Shown here piece after piece: positions 11,559 to 24,224 of a stretch of DNA of 64,000 nt. The notes beneath the pieces are model-generated. The model did no database searches. It was given only the letters and a program-made list of their open reading frames with translations, and was not told the origin of the DNA. The position numbers were made by a program, and so were the translations under genes. Every line of letters starts with the position of its first letter. Position 1 is the first letter of the stretch. Source of the DNA: Wurfbainia villosa (taxonomy: Eukaryota; Streptophyta; Magnoliopsida; Zingiberales; Zingiberaceae); the NCBI GenBank assembly GCA_025175895.1, contig CM045993.1, forward strand, positions 48,550,621 to 48,614,620. Direction: 5' to 3'.

Positions 11559-12539
11559 TGGTTAGGGAACCTTAACCTAGCTGAACATGGGCCTAACCAA
11601 CAATCGAAAACTACTTTTGCCACACACCGATCCGCCCTACATGGCGATCGATTGATAACTTCATTGCAGACATTTTGAAATGAATTTCTGAAATCCATAA
11701 GTAAATATATGCATTTTCAAAAATCTTGAAAATGCATACATATAATACTTATCATAAACAATATGGGTGAAAAATATTTGAAAATTATTTTACCCACTAA
11801 ATTAGGAGATTAATACAAAGCCCAAAAGTTAAGAAAAGCTTCAATATTGAGCCCTCTTTGTATCATCCCATTCAATGGTGATTGCTATCAAAAGATAAAC
11901 TTCACCAAGGTTTTCTAAAATGTTTTCAAAATGTCTTCAAAACCATTAATTCCTTTTTCCTAAACATCTCACTTGTATCTAGATGTGTAAAACACATACA
12001 AGTCAATTAATCTAGTGAGATGTGGGTTTTTGGTTCTTTAATGGTCTCATGCATATTCTAAGGCAATATTATTTGATTCCCTTCAAATTATGTCATAGTC
12101 CTTAAATTCATTTTAATTATATGTATGATGATAATTATGGCATAGATATGATATAGATAAGAGCGTATGCCAAAATCATGATGTCATGGCATGTGAAAGA
12201 AATCTAAGCATACATGACATCTAAAAATAATTCTAAACATGATCATGACATTTTTATAGATAAAAATGAGAATGATGTCATGATATGACAAGGCAAATAA
12301 ATCATGGCAAGTAAAATATGCTAAGGCATAAAATACCTAAGTGTTAAGTCCAAATTGCCATTTCTAGGGTTAAGTCCATTTTTTCCTTAATGCCATTATC
12401 TCCCAAGTGTGCCAAAAACCCAAAATAACACACCCATACCTCTAAGACCTATTTGTGCCAATTTAATCATTTTTCAACTTCTCAAAGCATATTGCACATT
12501 CTAATGTGTCAACTCACCATGGCTAGGTTAACTACCCAT
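11559..12539. other. B2 3' noncoding part
   Basis: AT-rich, noncoding. In the matching position B1 has four CAGTCAACTG-like palindromes (60815-60890), whereas B2 has CAATCGATCGCC-type sequence (11635-11655 on the plus strand). Confidence 0.65.
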
Positions 12540-14083
12540 CTAGCGTGAATCGTTCAAGCTTCTAGGAACCCAATACCTATTGGAGCTCCTTGGGTTAACA
12601 AGGTATTCACTAGGGATAACTTCCCTACATACCTTCCTAATGACCCTTTTAGGCTTTAAAGCCATAGTCTTTTGGGTCTTTTCTAAGTCAACTCTAGGGG
12701 TAACTCCCCCTTTGACCTTCTTAGTGGTTTTCTTAGTTTTCCTTAAGTCCTTAGCCACTAAGCAAATACCATGGTTAGTCTTAGGGATAACTTTCCTCTT
12801 AGCCTTGATTTTCCTAGACCTAGAAATAGTTCCATAATCAAATCGAACATTATGATAAGTCTTCTTGGGCTTAGGTTTGTGACCCTTCATTGCCCTTAGA
12901 CAGTTTTTGAACCTTAGGTCTTGACTTTTGGGCATTTGACCCCCCTATAATTGTATTTTCTATGATTCTAAGGGTTTTCTCCATTCTCTCAAGCCTTGAC
13001 CTCAAGACATGGTTCTCTCGCTCTAATTTTCTCAATTTTGAATTTTCATTCGGTTTTTGGGAAAGGTTCTTCCTCTTAGGCATGTGTCTACCCTTCTTAG
13101 GGTTAATGCCTAGATTTTCTTCTATTCTCCTAAAGGACTCCTTTGGTAAAATATTTTTAGAATTATGAGTCCTAGGTTTGTCCTTAGTTACATGAACATG
13201 CTTGGCACCTAGGCAAAAATATCTATTTCTACTAGCATGCTTTTCATTAATAATAGTAAGAGAACTAAAATAATTCTTAGAATGCTTTTTAACTTTAGGA
13301 ATTGAAGGTGCATTAATTAAATTTACCTTAGGGTTAGCTTGGGAAGCTCCCCTACATGAGATACACCTTCTTGCCCTTTCTTCCTCCCCCTAGGGCATTG
13401 GCTTCGGTAGTGTCCCTTTTGATTGCATTTAAAGCACACAATGTAGCCAAGTTTAGGTTGACTTTTGGTGCCGATGCCTTCTACTTAGCCAATTTTGGGC
13501 ATTTACTCTTGTAATGCCCTTTCTCCCTACACTCAAAGCATATTATATGATCTTTATTTAAAATCACAACACTTGAGTTACTTAAGGAGGTGGTGGAGGC
13601 CTCTTCACTTCTTCCGGAGGTAGAAGTTTCATTTTGATCTTGCTCCGGAATGGAAATCCTTTCCTCCCCCTCAATGCTAGAGGTAGAGGTCTCCACCAAA
13701 TCATCCACATCTTCAAATGTGGTGGGTGCTTCTTTCTCGGCATTCTCCTCTACTTGTACCGATTGGGAATTTTCTTGGAATTTCATTATCTTATTCCATA
13801 GCTCTCTTGCATCCCTATAGTCACCCAATCTAGACCAAAGAGTGTTAGGTAACAAATCACTAAGTAATTTTATTACCCCGAGATTTATCTTGAAGTCCTT
13901 GATTTGGTCTTGGGTCCACCTTAACTTCTCAACTTGCTTATTTCTTTTATCCCTAGGCAATTTGAAACTGTTTTCTATAATTAACATAATATCAAAATTG
14001 GTTTCGAGATATACCTCCATTTTCCTTCTCCACCATAGAAAATCTCCTTCGAATTTTGGTGGTTTGAGGTTGTAGGCGGCCAT
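12540..14083 (-). pseudogene. B2 gag (frameshifted)
   Basis: It starts MAAYNLKPPKFEGDF and carries the short B-type gag N-terminus (RLGDYRDARELWNKI), an acidic/Ser-rich linker, and a zinc knuckle CFECREKGHYKSKC. A stop at 13481 and frame changes interrupt it. A second knuckle (CFKCNQKGHYR), a coiled coil (ENSKLRKLERENHVLRSRLE) and the C-terminal EYLVNPRSSNRYWVPRS follow in other frames. The C-terminal motif is shared with A and D gags. Confidence 0.87.
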
Positions 14084-15456
14084 GTGCAATCAGCCTAGGT
14101 TGACTCGAGTTTGACTTGAGCAGTATTTTGATGATAGACAAAACTCATGACATGGGATTGTCATGGGAAAGTCCAACATGGTGTTGGCATGGAAAATCCA
14201 AGCATGGAGCTTGGTGTGGGAAAAGTCAAGCTATTCTCCTAACGGGTTATTGGTTCAAACCAAAACTTGTTAACCTACTCCAAACAGTGAATACGTAAGT
14301 CATGAGGACTTGGTAAGTTCACTAGGCTCGGGGTCCTTGAGTCGGTGAAGGATGGCATTGTGAAGTCGTGTGCTTGGTGCATTCGAGGGACCGCCGGATG
14401 GAGAGCGAATGGAGTGAGACCAAAGGGAAGCATACTTCGAGGGCATAAGACACGAAGGATGGCATTGCGAAGCCGTACGCTTGATGCATCCGAGGGACGT
14501 AGGCTGAGGGAAGAGAGCTTCGGTGGGGAACTCTATGAGGGATAAGGTGGACTTGACCAAGTGGCTAAGACTGAGTGTCAGATGCTCAAACAACCTTATG
14601 TTTGAGGTTTTACCCAACATCAGTCGACTGACATAGGTGTCAGTCGACTGCTCTAAGTCGACTAGGGTTCACCGTGTAAGATCATGGTTTTGTGCTTGGC
14701 GATTGATCGCCATGTATCGCGATGGCCCGATGTCGGCGGGGATTGCCGAGGATGTCGATCGATGGGAATGTCACGCGGCACGTACGCTCCATAGCCGATC
14801 AAGGCGATCGACTACTAGTCACACCGATGGGCATCATCGCCGATCGTAGGTGATCCGTTGGAACTTATCCAACATGGATCTGGTTGTTGGGAGACAACGG
14901 CTACATGGGCAGTTGACTGGGGCCTTTTGGCAGTCGACTGCTAGGAGCAAAAATAGCTTGATGCAGGTTATAAATGGAGCTCAAGTGGGAGGATTTTGCC
15001 AAGACTTTAAGGAAGCTATTGGGGGGGAATTGCTGCTGCATTCCAGTCCTTCAAGAGTCATCCAAAGCAAGCAACAAGAAAGGGTTCAAAGCAAAGAGTT
15101 GTAAAGCGTTCTTTACTTGTATTTCTTAGTGTCTTTGTATTTCTTGTAGTATTACTGTTGTAATAGCTTGTGAGAGGTTTCTCCACCTCCAACGTGTAGT
15201 CGAGAAGGAGTTTAGTTAGTGTCGTGCGCATAACTAGAGCTCGGTGAGCTCGCCCATGGAGTAGAAACCATTTGGCTCCGAACCACGTATATCTTGTGTA
15301 TTGTTGTGTGGTTGCATTATTGTTATCATTATTATTGTTATTTCTGCTGTGCTAACGACAATTGTAGACGAGCACGCAATGAGAATGATCATATTCCACC
15401 GTACGACGAAAGAGGGCTATTCACCCCCCTCTAGACGGCCACATATTCACCCTACA
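14084..15456 (+). repeat. B-type LTR at 5' side of A1
   Basis: 1373 bp. It lacks the first six or so bases of the LTR (the B LTR starts TGTTGGTGCAATCGG; here homology begins GTGCAATC). It has a TATA-like GGTTATAAATGG at about 14968, palindromes at 14621, 14641 and 14931, and the terminal box CTATTCACCCCCCTCTAG just before CCCTACA. Confidence 0.88.
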
Positions 15457-15458
15457 AG

Positions 15459-15471
15459 TGGTATCAGAGCC
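15459..15471 (+). other. A1 primer-binding site (tRNA-iMet)
   Basis: TGGTATCAGAGCC, two bases after the LTR terminus CTACA. It is perfectly complementary to initiator tRNA-Met. Confidence 0.93.
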
Positions 15472-15518
15472 AAGGAAGCTTGTCAACGGACTAACCGCCG
15501 CTACAAGCACAATCAAGG

Positions 15519-17222
15519 ATGGCCGGCTCTAACATTCACCCACCAAAGTTTGAAGGAGATTTCTCTTAGTGGAAAAAGAGAATGGAGGTATTTTTCGAAA
15601 CTCATTTCGAAATTCTTTTAATTATGAAAAACGGTTTCAAAATGCCTAGGAATGAAGAAGGGGAGCCAATGGAGAAATCAAGGTGGAGTAAGAGGCAAAG
15701 GGAAGAGTACTTGGCAAACTCAAAAGCCAAACATCACCTCTACAACGTACTCCCCCAACAAGAAGTAAACTGGATTGGGGAATGCTCTAGTGCCAAGGAT
15801 ATGTGGGAGAAGCTAATAGAGCTTCATGAAAGTACCTCCGAGGCCAAGCTTGCAAGGAGAGACCTCCTCCGCTCCCAACTAACAAATATCAAGCTTGAAA
15901 AGGGAGAAAAGGTAACCTCCTTACATTCTAGATTCAAAGAAATTTTAATTGGGCTAATGAGTGTAGGAGAAAGATTTTCGAACCGAGACATGCTCATGAA
16001 AGCAATTGATGTCATTCCCTAGTCATCAAAATGGAGCTCAATGGTGGACTCATTCTACATGTCAAAGAACTTAGAAGTGAGCACCTTGGAGGAGTTCTTC
16101 TCAACCATGGAGCTCCATGAAACAAGGCTTGAAGGAATAAATGATGAATCAAGTATCAAGCCATAAAGAGGAGTAGCCTTGGTAGCCAACAAGGGGAAGA
16201 AGAAGAAGATAGAGACTTCCTCCTCCTCCGACGAAGCATCCTCATCCTCCTCCATGGATAGTACGGAAGAAGCCTATATGGTAAGGAGGGTAAGGCATGC
16301 TTTAAAAACTTTTAAATTTAATAAATCTAATGATAGGAGAAGAAGACCAAGAGGGAAGGTGATTTGTTATAATTGCCAAGGAGAGGGACACATAAGGGAT
16401 AATTGTCCCCTCTTGAACAAGAGTAAAGAGAAGAGGAAGAAGAAGAAAGAAAAGAAGAAGAAGGGGAGCAAGAAGAAAAAGGAAGAAGAGAAGAAGGCCA
16501 AAGAAAAAGGGAAGGCCAAGGCACTAAATGCAAGAACTTGGGATGACCCTTCCTCATCATCATCTTCATCGGAGGAAGAAAACGCTTTTGTCACAAACCT
16601 TGCTTTGATGGAATTTGATGACCTAGACTCCTCCTCCTCCAAAAATGAAGAAGCAAGCTCAAGTGAGGAGAGCTCTAGTGAAGGGGCAGCTTCTTCTACA
16701 TCCTCATCATCGGGAGAGGATTTGGTAAGTGAGGTAATAAATCTTTCCCCTAAGAAAATTATGTCAATTATTTCTAGCCTCACTAAGGACTTGTTTAGGA
16801 CAAAGAAAAAGAATAAATGCATGCTAGATCAAATTAAGGATTTAGAAGAAAAACTAGAAAAAACATGCTTAAATATTAATGATGATACCTCACATGACTA
16901 TATGCCCTTTGATGTAAATGATGCATGTATTGATGAAAATAGGGCTTTAAGAGAGAAAGTAGATCATTTAACCAAGGCCCTAGAAAAATTCACAATAGGC
17001 TCCAACACCCTTAACATGATCATAGGGAGCCAAAGGGAAAGTTTCAATAAGAAAGGCCTAGGATATAAGGAAAAGAAAAATGAAAAGGCCTATAAATGTT
17101 TAATTGCTAGGGGTCAAGATAAAAAGAAGACAATTGCTAGAAAATGGATCCCTAAAGAGTATTTAGTGAACCCAATAGGAAAGAATTTGTTTTGGGTTCC
17201 TAAATCCAACCTTAAGGGTTAG
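15519..17222 (+). pseudogene. A1 gag, three in-frame stops
   Basis: The ATG at 15519 starts MAGSNIHPPKFEGDFS. It is collinear with the intact 577-residue A2 gag, but codons 17 (TAG, replacing Trp of the WW pair), 168 (TAG) and 216 (TAA) are stops. Downstream of the last stop, 16179-17222 stays open and carries the zinc knuckle CYNCQGEGHIRDNC, a long Lys/Glu tract, Ser-rich acidic segments, a coiled coil and the C-terminal WIPKEYLVNP and FWVPKS motifs, ending at TAG 17220. No length-changing indel is needed, so decay is by point mutation. Confidence 0.93.
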
Positions 17223-18550
17223 GAAAACCCTAGGATAGTCAACCATGTGGACTTCACCTATATCTTATGTTTTGGTTGACTTAGGATGGTGGGACTTAAT
17301 TTTAAGAATAGTGTTGGGTGATTATAATGCATCCATAAATAGTTTAAATCATGCTCAACACTTAGTGTTAAGTAGGATGATACACATTTTTTAGCATAGT
17401 GTTGGGTGATGATAATGTGCCCAAAAATTGATAATAATGCTTAAATCATGATAGGTAATGTAATTGTTATACATGTTTGCAATCATGATTTATGATCTTG
17501 ATATTTGGCACATAGTCATGGACATTAGGGTTCAAATCATGCTCTAGGTGATATTTGACTTCTTATCATAATTTATACCTAATGCATGATTATAAATTGA
17601 TGAATACATTTGTTTCATGATCATAATGTGAAATCAATTCATATATATCTTTATGATCATGTAGTATGTTAGGATGGCACTTAACCATGGGTAGAAATGC
17701 ATAAAATTAATGGTTAAGTATATGCAAATACCTTTAGGATACATCTCACACTCACCATAGGCTACCTTGATTGAAAACTTAGCATTAGTGAGATGATAGG
17801 ATGATACTCATGGTCCACTAATGTCTATGGCATTTAGATGATCATTTAAAGTATCAAAATAGCAATAATAGACCAATCATGGGAAAGACTTATGTTTAAT
17901 TCATAGACATATTGCCCAAAGATCATGGTTGGATATTTCAAATGTTTTGGAAAACATTTCTTGTTTCATAAATTGAATGTTAATGTTTTGAAAAGTTTTA
18001 AGGCAAAACTAGGCTTCAAAATTGATACTAACTTGATCAAAAACCTAGTTGTTTTTAAAGCTTTTGGATTTTTGGCAAATCTTTGAAAATATAATGATTT
18101 TTCATGGAAAACTATTTTTCATTGATAAATATACTTACAAGAAATATGTTCCCCAAATTTCACTATTTTTTGAATTTTTTGGAATTTATAGTGCATTTTT
18201 GAATTTCATCCAGAAAATTAGAAAACCTGATTTCCTTGTGCCAGTTGACTACCATGCTGATAGCAGTCGACTGATGAACTATGCACGAGCACAATAACCT
18301 TATTTTATCAGGTTTTTGATTGTTTTTGGTTTTTGTTTCTCTCTAGACTTGATGCCATGCCATATAAACTTTGTTTAATCTTTTTGATGGTGTCAAAGGG
18401 GGAGAAAGATATATGTTTAAGTAAGGGGGAATGCATTTAGGGGGAGTTTCATGTATTAAAGGGGAGAGTTGCTAATCATGTTATTTACATGTTTTCTTTC
18501 CTTAATAGTTTATCAAATGTTTTTACCTAACTTAAACGGATTGCCACACA
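17223..18550. other. A1 3' noncoding interior
   Basis: AT-rich DNA homologous to the corresponding part of A2 (46940-48208, opposite strand), for example around the shared phrases near 17460 and 18100. It contains CAGTCGACTG at 18263-18272. GGGGGA runs cluster at 18400-18460 near the PPT. No coding signal. Confidence 0.75.
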
Positions 18551-18566
18551 TCAAAAAGGGGGAGAT
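18551..18566 (+). other. A1 polypurine tract
   Basis: TCAAAAAGGGGGAGAT lies directly before the LTR start TGTTAGTGCAATCG. It is nearly identical to the tracts of D1, A2 and B1. Confidence 0.9.
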
Positions 18567-19754
18567 TGTTAGTGCAATCGACCCGTGATATGGTTTTGAA
18601 GTGTGTGGCAAAGGGTTTAAGTTAGGATGATTGAATTTGATATGTGCGTTGGAGTCTTGCAGGACTTAGTAATTCACACATGGAGCCTTGGCGAGTTTCA
18701 CATCTCATGACTCGATCTTTGAGTTGGTGAAGGATGGCTTTGCGGAAGTCGTGCGCTTGGAGCATCCGAGGGACCGTCGGACGAGGAGATTGGAGTGAAG
18801 TCGAAGGAAGTAGACTTCAGGGCGAGACACGAAGGAGGGCGCTACAAAGCCGTGCACTTGGCACATCCAAGGGACGTGGTCGGACGAAGATAACTTCAAA
18901 GGCAAGGGACTCCAAGGGATGAGAGTGAGCGAATGTAACCCGAGAAGGGGTAGTGCCCTTAGGTGAAACTTGGTCATTTGGCTAATTGTCGGATGAGATT
19001 TCCCGACATCGATCATACTGAAATAGTGATCGGCCCGCTCTAATCGAAAATTGGCCCGATAGGTTTTAGCTCGATTGTATTGCCATGGAGCCTTGATGTG
19101 CGGATCAAGTAATATACCAAGTGCTTGATCGGTGATGAAGGAAATGATGAAGGGAGTCGCGGGCACAAAACCACCCGTAGTCGACTGACCAATCGACTAC
19201 GGAGGCATCAGTCGACTGATGGACACATCAGTCGACTGCCAAGGGTTCCGTTGGACTATAACGGTCGGGATCTGATGTGTTCGGAGGTCGTTGTAGTGGC
19301 GACAGTTGACTGATGGCGGCCAACGGGAAGAAATCAGCCCTCTCTATAAAAAGAGAGGGTGTGGGCTTTTGGATGGCTAATGCTTATATTCCAAACTATC
19401 ATCCAAGTGCTCCACAAGTGTTAAACTCCTTTTTCTAACCTCTTTCACATCTATTGTAAAAGAAGGAGTATTCTTGAGTTGTAAGGGTTACCTCCACCTA
19501 GCTTGGTGCAAAGGAGAGACCAATAGTGGATTGGTTGCGGAGTGATTCACCGTCGACGAATCGGACCATGGATTAGCGGCGCAGCCGTGAACCACGTTAC
19601 ATTACAGTGTTAGCATTGTTTTGTATTCTTATTTCTATTTGCTTGTCTTGTTTAGTTTCTGTTGCGCTAATATTTTTTGTAGACAAGCGAATTCCATCAT
19701 TGAACGATAGAGGGCTATTCACCCCTCTAGCCGGCCACATATCGACCCTACAGT
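18567..19754 (+). repeat. A-type 3' LTR of A1
   Basis: 1188 bp, TGTTAG to CCCTACA. It has CTCTATAAAAAGAGAGG near 19342 as a TATA box inside a perfect short inverted repeat. CAGTCGACTG copies lie at 19209-19218 and 19229-19238, with two variants nearby (about 19180 and 19303). Its last base abuts the gypsy integrase half at 19755. Confidence 0.9.
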
Positions 19755-20219
19755 ACTTTTAAGTACCATATCGGATAGAGATTTGCGATTTACCTCACGA
19801 TTTTGGCAGAGTCTGCACCAGACTATGGGCACAGAGCTTTCGCTTAGTGCAATATTTCATCCGCAGACAGATGAACAGTTTGAGTGTATCATTTAGATGT
19901 GGACGATCTATTCAGATCTTGTGTCATGGATTATGGAGGTGTAGCTTATCGGTTGCCTTTACCTCCGACACTTGTGGCTGTTCACAACATATTTCATGTT
20001 TCTATGTTGGGGAAATATGCGCTGCGATCTGACCATGTTCTGAAAGAGGTTCTGATTCTATCTCAGTCTAATGCAACTTACGAGGATATTTCAGTGCGTA
20101 TTCCTTGTCGCAACGAGCGTCAGTTGCTGAACAAAACCATCCGACACATAAAGGTTGGATGGCAGCATCATATTGATGGGGAGGCTAGTTGGGAGCTAGA
20201 AGACTCTATCCGAGCTTGA
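19755..20219 (+). pseudogene. Gypsy G2 integrase, C-terminal half (inverted)
   Basis: The frame opens with STISDRDLRFTSRFWQSLH and FHPQTDEQ, the middle of a Ty3-gypsy integrase core. A stop and a deletion follow, then VAYRLPLPP, VHNIFHVSMLGKY and a chromodomain-like tail ending WELEDSIRA at 20219, as in chromovirus (Tekay/Del-like) elements. It is missing everything upstream of the SDRD block. The missing N-terminal half lies on the opposite strand at 25863-26320, ending one residue short of where this piece begins. Confidence 0.9.
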
Positions 20220-20320
20220 TAGTCTCATTTGTTCACTTGAGGAAGGTATGTGGTCCTTTCGGAAACTTTCTTGAAGTAATTTTGCATGTTAGTACGAAAT
20301 GTGGGGACCAAATTTTTATT

Positions 20321-20332
20321 AGTGGGGGAGAA
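20321..20332 (+). other. G2 polypurine tract
   Basis: AGTGGGGGAGAA lies immediately before the LTR start TGTAAAATATC. It marks 20333 as the start of a 3' LTR for the plus-strand integrase fragment. Confidence 0.87.
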
Positions 20333-21221
20333 TGTAAAATATCAAAAAAAAATTATTCCTTGTTAATTGATAAATTATCTTGTGGAATTTTTAGGAATTT
20401 TTAGAAATTTTCTAGAATTTAATTGAGTTCAAATGATCGAATTGGGGGAAGATTAAGGCTTAAATAGGTGATTGGGTTGGACTTGAGCTAGCTAGACCAA
20501 CTAAAATAACCCGATCGTCGCTTTTATCCATGGTCATTTCTTCGATTTCTTTTCCGTTCGTCCGATCGACTTCTTCCCGTTTCATCCCGAACGCCTCTTC
20601 CTCCTCTCAGAAGCGACCAGAGGCGATCGTGTCTCCTTCCTCGTGCTCGCACTCCCCGTCGCAAAGCCGCTTGTCATGCCCTAACGCGTCGTCGCTGCGA
20701 GAGAAAGAGCGGCTATCGTCGGTGTTGATCCAGTGATCTCTGCCCCGAGCTTGTTGCCGCCACTGATGGCCGCTTCCTCGAGCCGCTCATCGCGCACCCT
20801 ACCGCACCGCCGTCATGCCGATCATCGTCGTCACGCTGCAAGCTGGATCCACTATCGCCGTGAGTTGATGGATTGATGTCGCTGCCGCTGCTCAACCTCC
20901 CTGATCCCTAGCTTTCCATATCGCTTTAATCATCGATGTTGGCCTCTTTTTTGGTTGTTTCGTCGTCGGAGATGCTCACCGCGAGTAGCAATTGGTCGCC
21001 CCTCGGCTCAGTCGTTGTCGACCTTCCTCCAACCAGTGAAGTAGCTTGCCAACAACGTTGTTGATACTGCGATCTCAGCTTCATCCTTCTCTTTTCATTT
21101 CTGGGTGTGTACGAGTTAGTGTTTGACATAACTCCTGGTGTTCAATTTTTGTTGATCCGAAATGCAGGAAAGATTTGTGTGAGCAAGCTGGAAGACTCGA
21201 CAATGGAATTTGGTTTTAGAT

Positions 21222-23268
21222 TGTAGGGTTTGGTTTCCTTGACCCGTGAGAGGAAACTTCGCTTCCCACTTCACCTCGGTCATTTGTTGATGGTGATCCC
21301 ATCGATGTCCCCGGATTAAAAAAAATTTAATCCTATACAAAAGGGATTGCCCAAACAACCAAGTAATCGTCATGCTATTCGTTTAGAGAGGTCACTTGAA
21401 CAAACTTGTTGTTCAAGCGACCAACCTCTATTCTACGAGTAGCTGTGGAATAGATGATGTCCGGATCTCCGGCTTCCATGTCTATGTTCGGGATCCAAGT
21501 ATTATTTAGCCACATACATAAAGTAAACATCCACATAAAACATGCATATAATTGAAAAGCAATTATAAACATAATACAAAGGAACACTAATCAAAATAAA
21601 CAAGATTATACCTCTTGTTATGCCTCTTGATCTTCTATTGTATGTCCTTCATCCTTTTGTACGTCGTGTGGGCGACGATCTTCCAAAAGTCGAAGCTCCT
21701 AGGTCACCAATCTTCCTTTTCTTGTTCACTCCGAACAAAGGAAGATCACCAAATAAAACTCTTCTTCCTATCCAGAATCGGCCACCAAGTCAAAAGACTC
21801 AATGTTGCCACCGGCCAAGGAAGAGAACATGGAGTATAGGAACCGGCCAAAAGGAGAAAACATGAGAGCATGGGCACCGGCCAACACTTGGAGAAGAGAA
21901 AGGAAAACAATCCTTCTCCTTGTTGCCGCCCAAAACCCTAAACCTAGCTATCCTAATTTCCGGCCAAGGATGAAGGGAAGAAGAATAGGTTGAGCGCCGG
22001 CCAAGGTAGAGGGAACAAGGATAGGGGCCGGCCAACCTTAGGAAGAAGAAGAAGAAGCTTTCTCCACTTGTTTCCACCTACCACAACCCCAAAGCCCTAA
22101 CCCTAGCCGCCCACTCCTAATCCTATCCCAACTAGGATTGTTGCCGCCCAAGGGAAGCAAACCCTAACCTCATCCATCATGTTGCCGCCCACCCCTATAA
22201 CCTCCTTTTATAGAGTTAGGGATAAGCCATGATTTAATCTCCTCCATTGGTTCTAGGGATTTAATCTCAACCGTCGGATCTAGAGATTTAATCTCAACCG
22301 TTGGATCTAGAGATTTAATCTCTACCTTTGGATCTAGAGTTTTTTTGTCATCCATTGGATCTAAGCTTCATGAGGTGTTAATAGGCTATAATAGGGACCA
22401 TGAGGAGGAGTTGGATCTTCGTCACCCAATGGATCAAGCCCACATAAAGTCTGATCCATTAATGATTATCCATACCACTAAAAAATTATCATTGATCTAC
22501 CTCACCAACCCCCATAAGTTAATATGGGATCCATATATTATTTGTACATTTTCTCCCCGTGTTTAAGATCTCGAATGTCCGTCGATTAATTAATTTACTG
22601 ACCATTAATTAATCAACATCTAACTCCATGAGTAGTACCACTCAACCTTTTCATCATGCTAGACAATGTCCACCTGCAGGGTTTACATGATGAACCTTAT
22701 GAGCTCCTCAAGGGGACATCATCATCCTAATATATAGGACACGGTTTCCTCCTATAATCAACGACACACCATATAAATAATATCATTTCCCAACTTACCG
22801 AGCCTAATGATTTAATCTATAAATTTCGCCCATTGGTAAATCAAAGAAATTAATACTAAGTATATATGCCCATTATTATATCGGGATTAAGAGCATGTAC
22901 TAAATAATATCTGAGGTCCGATTTGATTATGTAGTCAACAATAAATCGAATCACCTCTAAGTCGATCATGCTCAATACACACAAAGTGCACTAGTGTGAT
23001 TCTATGGTCAAGACAAACCAATACCAAATCACACTACAACCATACCAATGGTTTGTCCAAAACCATCTCGGTTGTGAGCCTTTACTTATACTTTACAAGG
23101 AGCCGATAACATGATCTCCTGTGTGACACCACACACCATGTTATCTACAATGTAATGTATTAGATAATATTGCATAACCATAAATATGCAAACAATGATC
23201 ATGTAATTCTTATTTAAAAAATAAAGATGTTCATAGAAAAGATAGTCTTTTCAGTATACATCCCAACA
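21222..23268 (-). mobile_element. Solo C2 copia-type LTR
   Basis: 2047 bp with TG/CA ends, flanked by TAGAT at 21217-21221 and 23269-23273. No internal region is present, so it looks like a recombination product. The right end matches 7484-8177. The sequence flanking the insertion rejoins to a G2-like LTR. The left boundary rests on the TSD only. A TATA-like CTATAAAAGG (minus strand) lies near 22205. Confidence 0.78.
22231..22341. repeat. 30-bp tandem repeat in C2 LTR
   Basis: Three to four imperfect copies of GATTTAATCTCAACCGTTGG-ATCTAGA lie next to the putative TATA region. The repeated short peptide this makes on the minus strand is a by-product, not a gene. Confidence 0.8.
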
Positions 23269-24224
23269 TAGATATGTTGTGTGAGTGAAGCAATGCTAGG
23301 AGGAGAATGTTTTCGGATGGGGTGTTGGAGATGAACGATTGAGGTAAGGATTAAATTGGATTGATGATACCTGTGATACATTTTTTAATTATAGATAGAG
23401 ATGGGTTGTTGTCTTTAATTCAGTTGAATTGTTCATATCATATTTTCAAAGGTGAATCAAGAAGTTGGATGATTTGGACAATGGATTTGTTCTCCCGAAT
23501 TTGCCACAGGCAATTGAAGCAATGTTAGGTAAGCGTAAATATGGATTTATTATGGATGTATACTATTTTACAGATGAACTAGTGTTAATTTGATGATTAA
23601 TAGTTATGGAAGAGTTTGTCCTATTTGGGGATGTAGTATAGGGATTAATATGTGTGCCTTATTAATATGGATAGATCATAATCCATTGGAAATGGATTGA
23701 TGAGCTAATCAAGGGTTAATGAATCGATTTGATTCTATTACAGAATATTGATTTCAGGATTTTGATTGGTGATGGATGTGCGTACATGTGGATAGCTAAT
23801 ACGAGCTATATAGCAGGTGGGTAATTCCTACCCTGGTCAGGTAGTTTTAATGCATACAGATTTAGATGCATGATCATCTTATATGATCATGTTACCTTGA
23901 CCCTACTCTTATTATCTTATGTTTATACTTATCGTTGGATGTATTTATGTTCAATTGTTGATATCACATATTACCTATCATGATTTAGGAGTTATAGATG
24001 TGATGTAAATTGGCCTAGATGTTTAGTAGGGTGTAAATGTTAGTACGGGTGATGACCCAATTTATAAATTGGCAAAAAAGTCATCCGTGGGTAGATAATG
24101 CCCTAAATGTAGGATTTATTTCCAATACCCGTATGTTGCATACTTGTTACCAACCATGTGTTGTGTAATGGTTAAGTGAAGGGTGATTAGTGTGTCGCTA
24201 CGGACCGGTGGTTCCATCTTGATA

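Larger units (their letters stand above)
11559..14083 (-). mobile_element. B2: inverted fragment of a B-type gag-only element
   Basis: On the minus strand this follows B1 (58401 to about 60965) from the gag ATG through the 3' noncoding region. It ends inside the noncoding region, in CTAACCACTCTAACCTTGATCCC, where it joins the copia RT with only a few shared bases. The other end stops exactly at the gag ATG, directly against a plus-strand B-type LTR. No LTR, PBS or PPT of its own remains. Confidence 0.85.
14084..19754 (+). mobile_element. A1: gag-only element with mismatched LTRs
   Basis: The order is LTR (14084-15456), PBS, gag, noncoding DNA, PPT and LTR (18567-19754). The left LTR belongs to the B subfamily (it matches 56923-58342 and 61491-62885), whereas the right LTR and interior match family A (A2 at 45744-51119). 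I find no TSD. The element is therefore a chimera, or two elements joined at an LTR/PBS border. Confidence 0.85.

Noticed and set aside
16327..16822. Long minus-strand frames opposite A1 gag
   Set aside because: Shadow of the gag low-complexity region on the coding strand.
21615..21865. Small plus-strand frames in the C2 LTR that could be a host exon
   Set aside because: They lie in a solo LTR, overlap in two frames and show no known domain.
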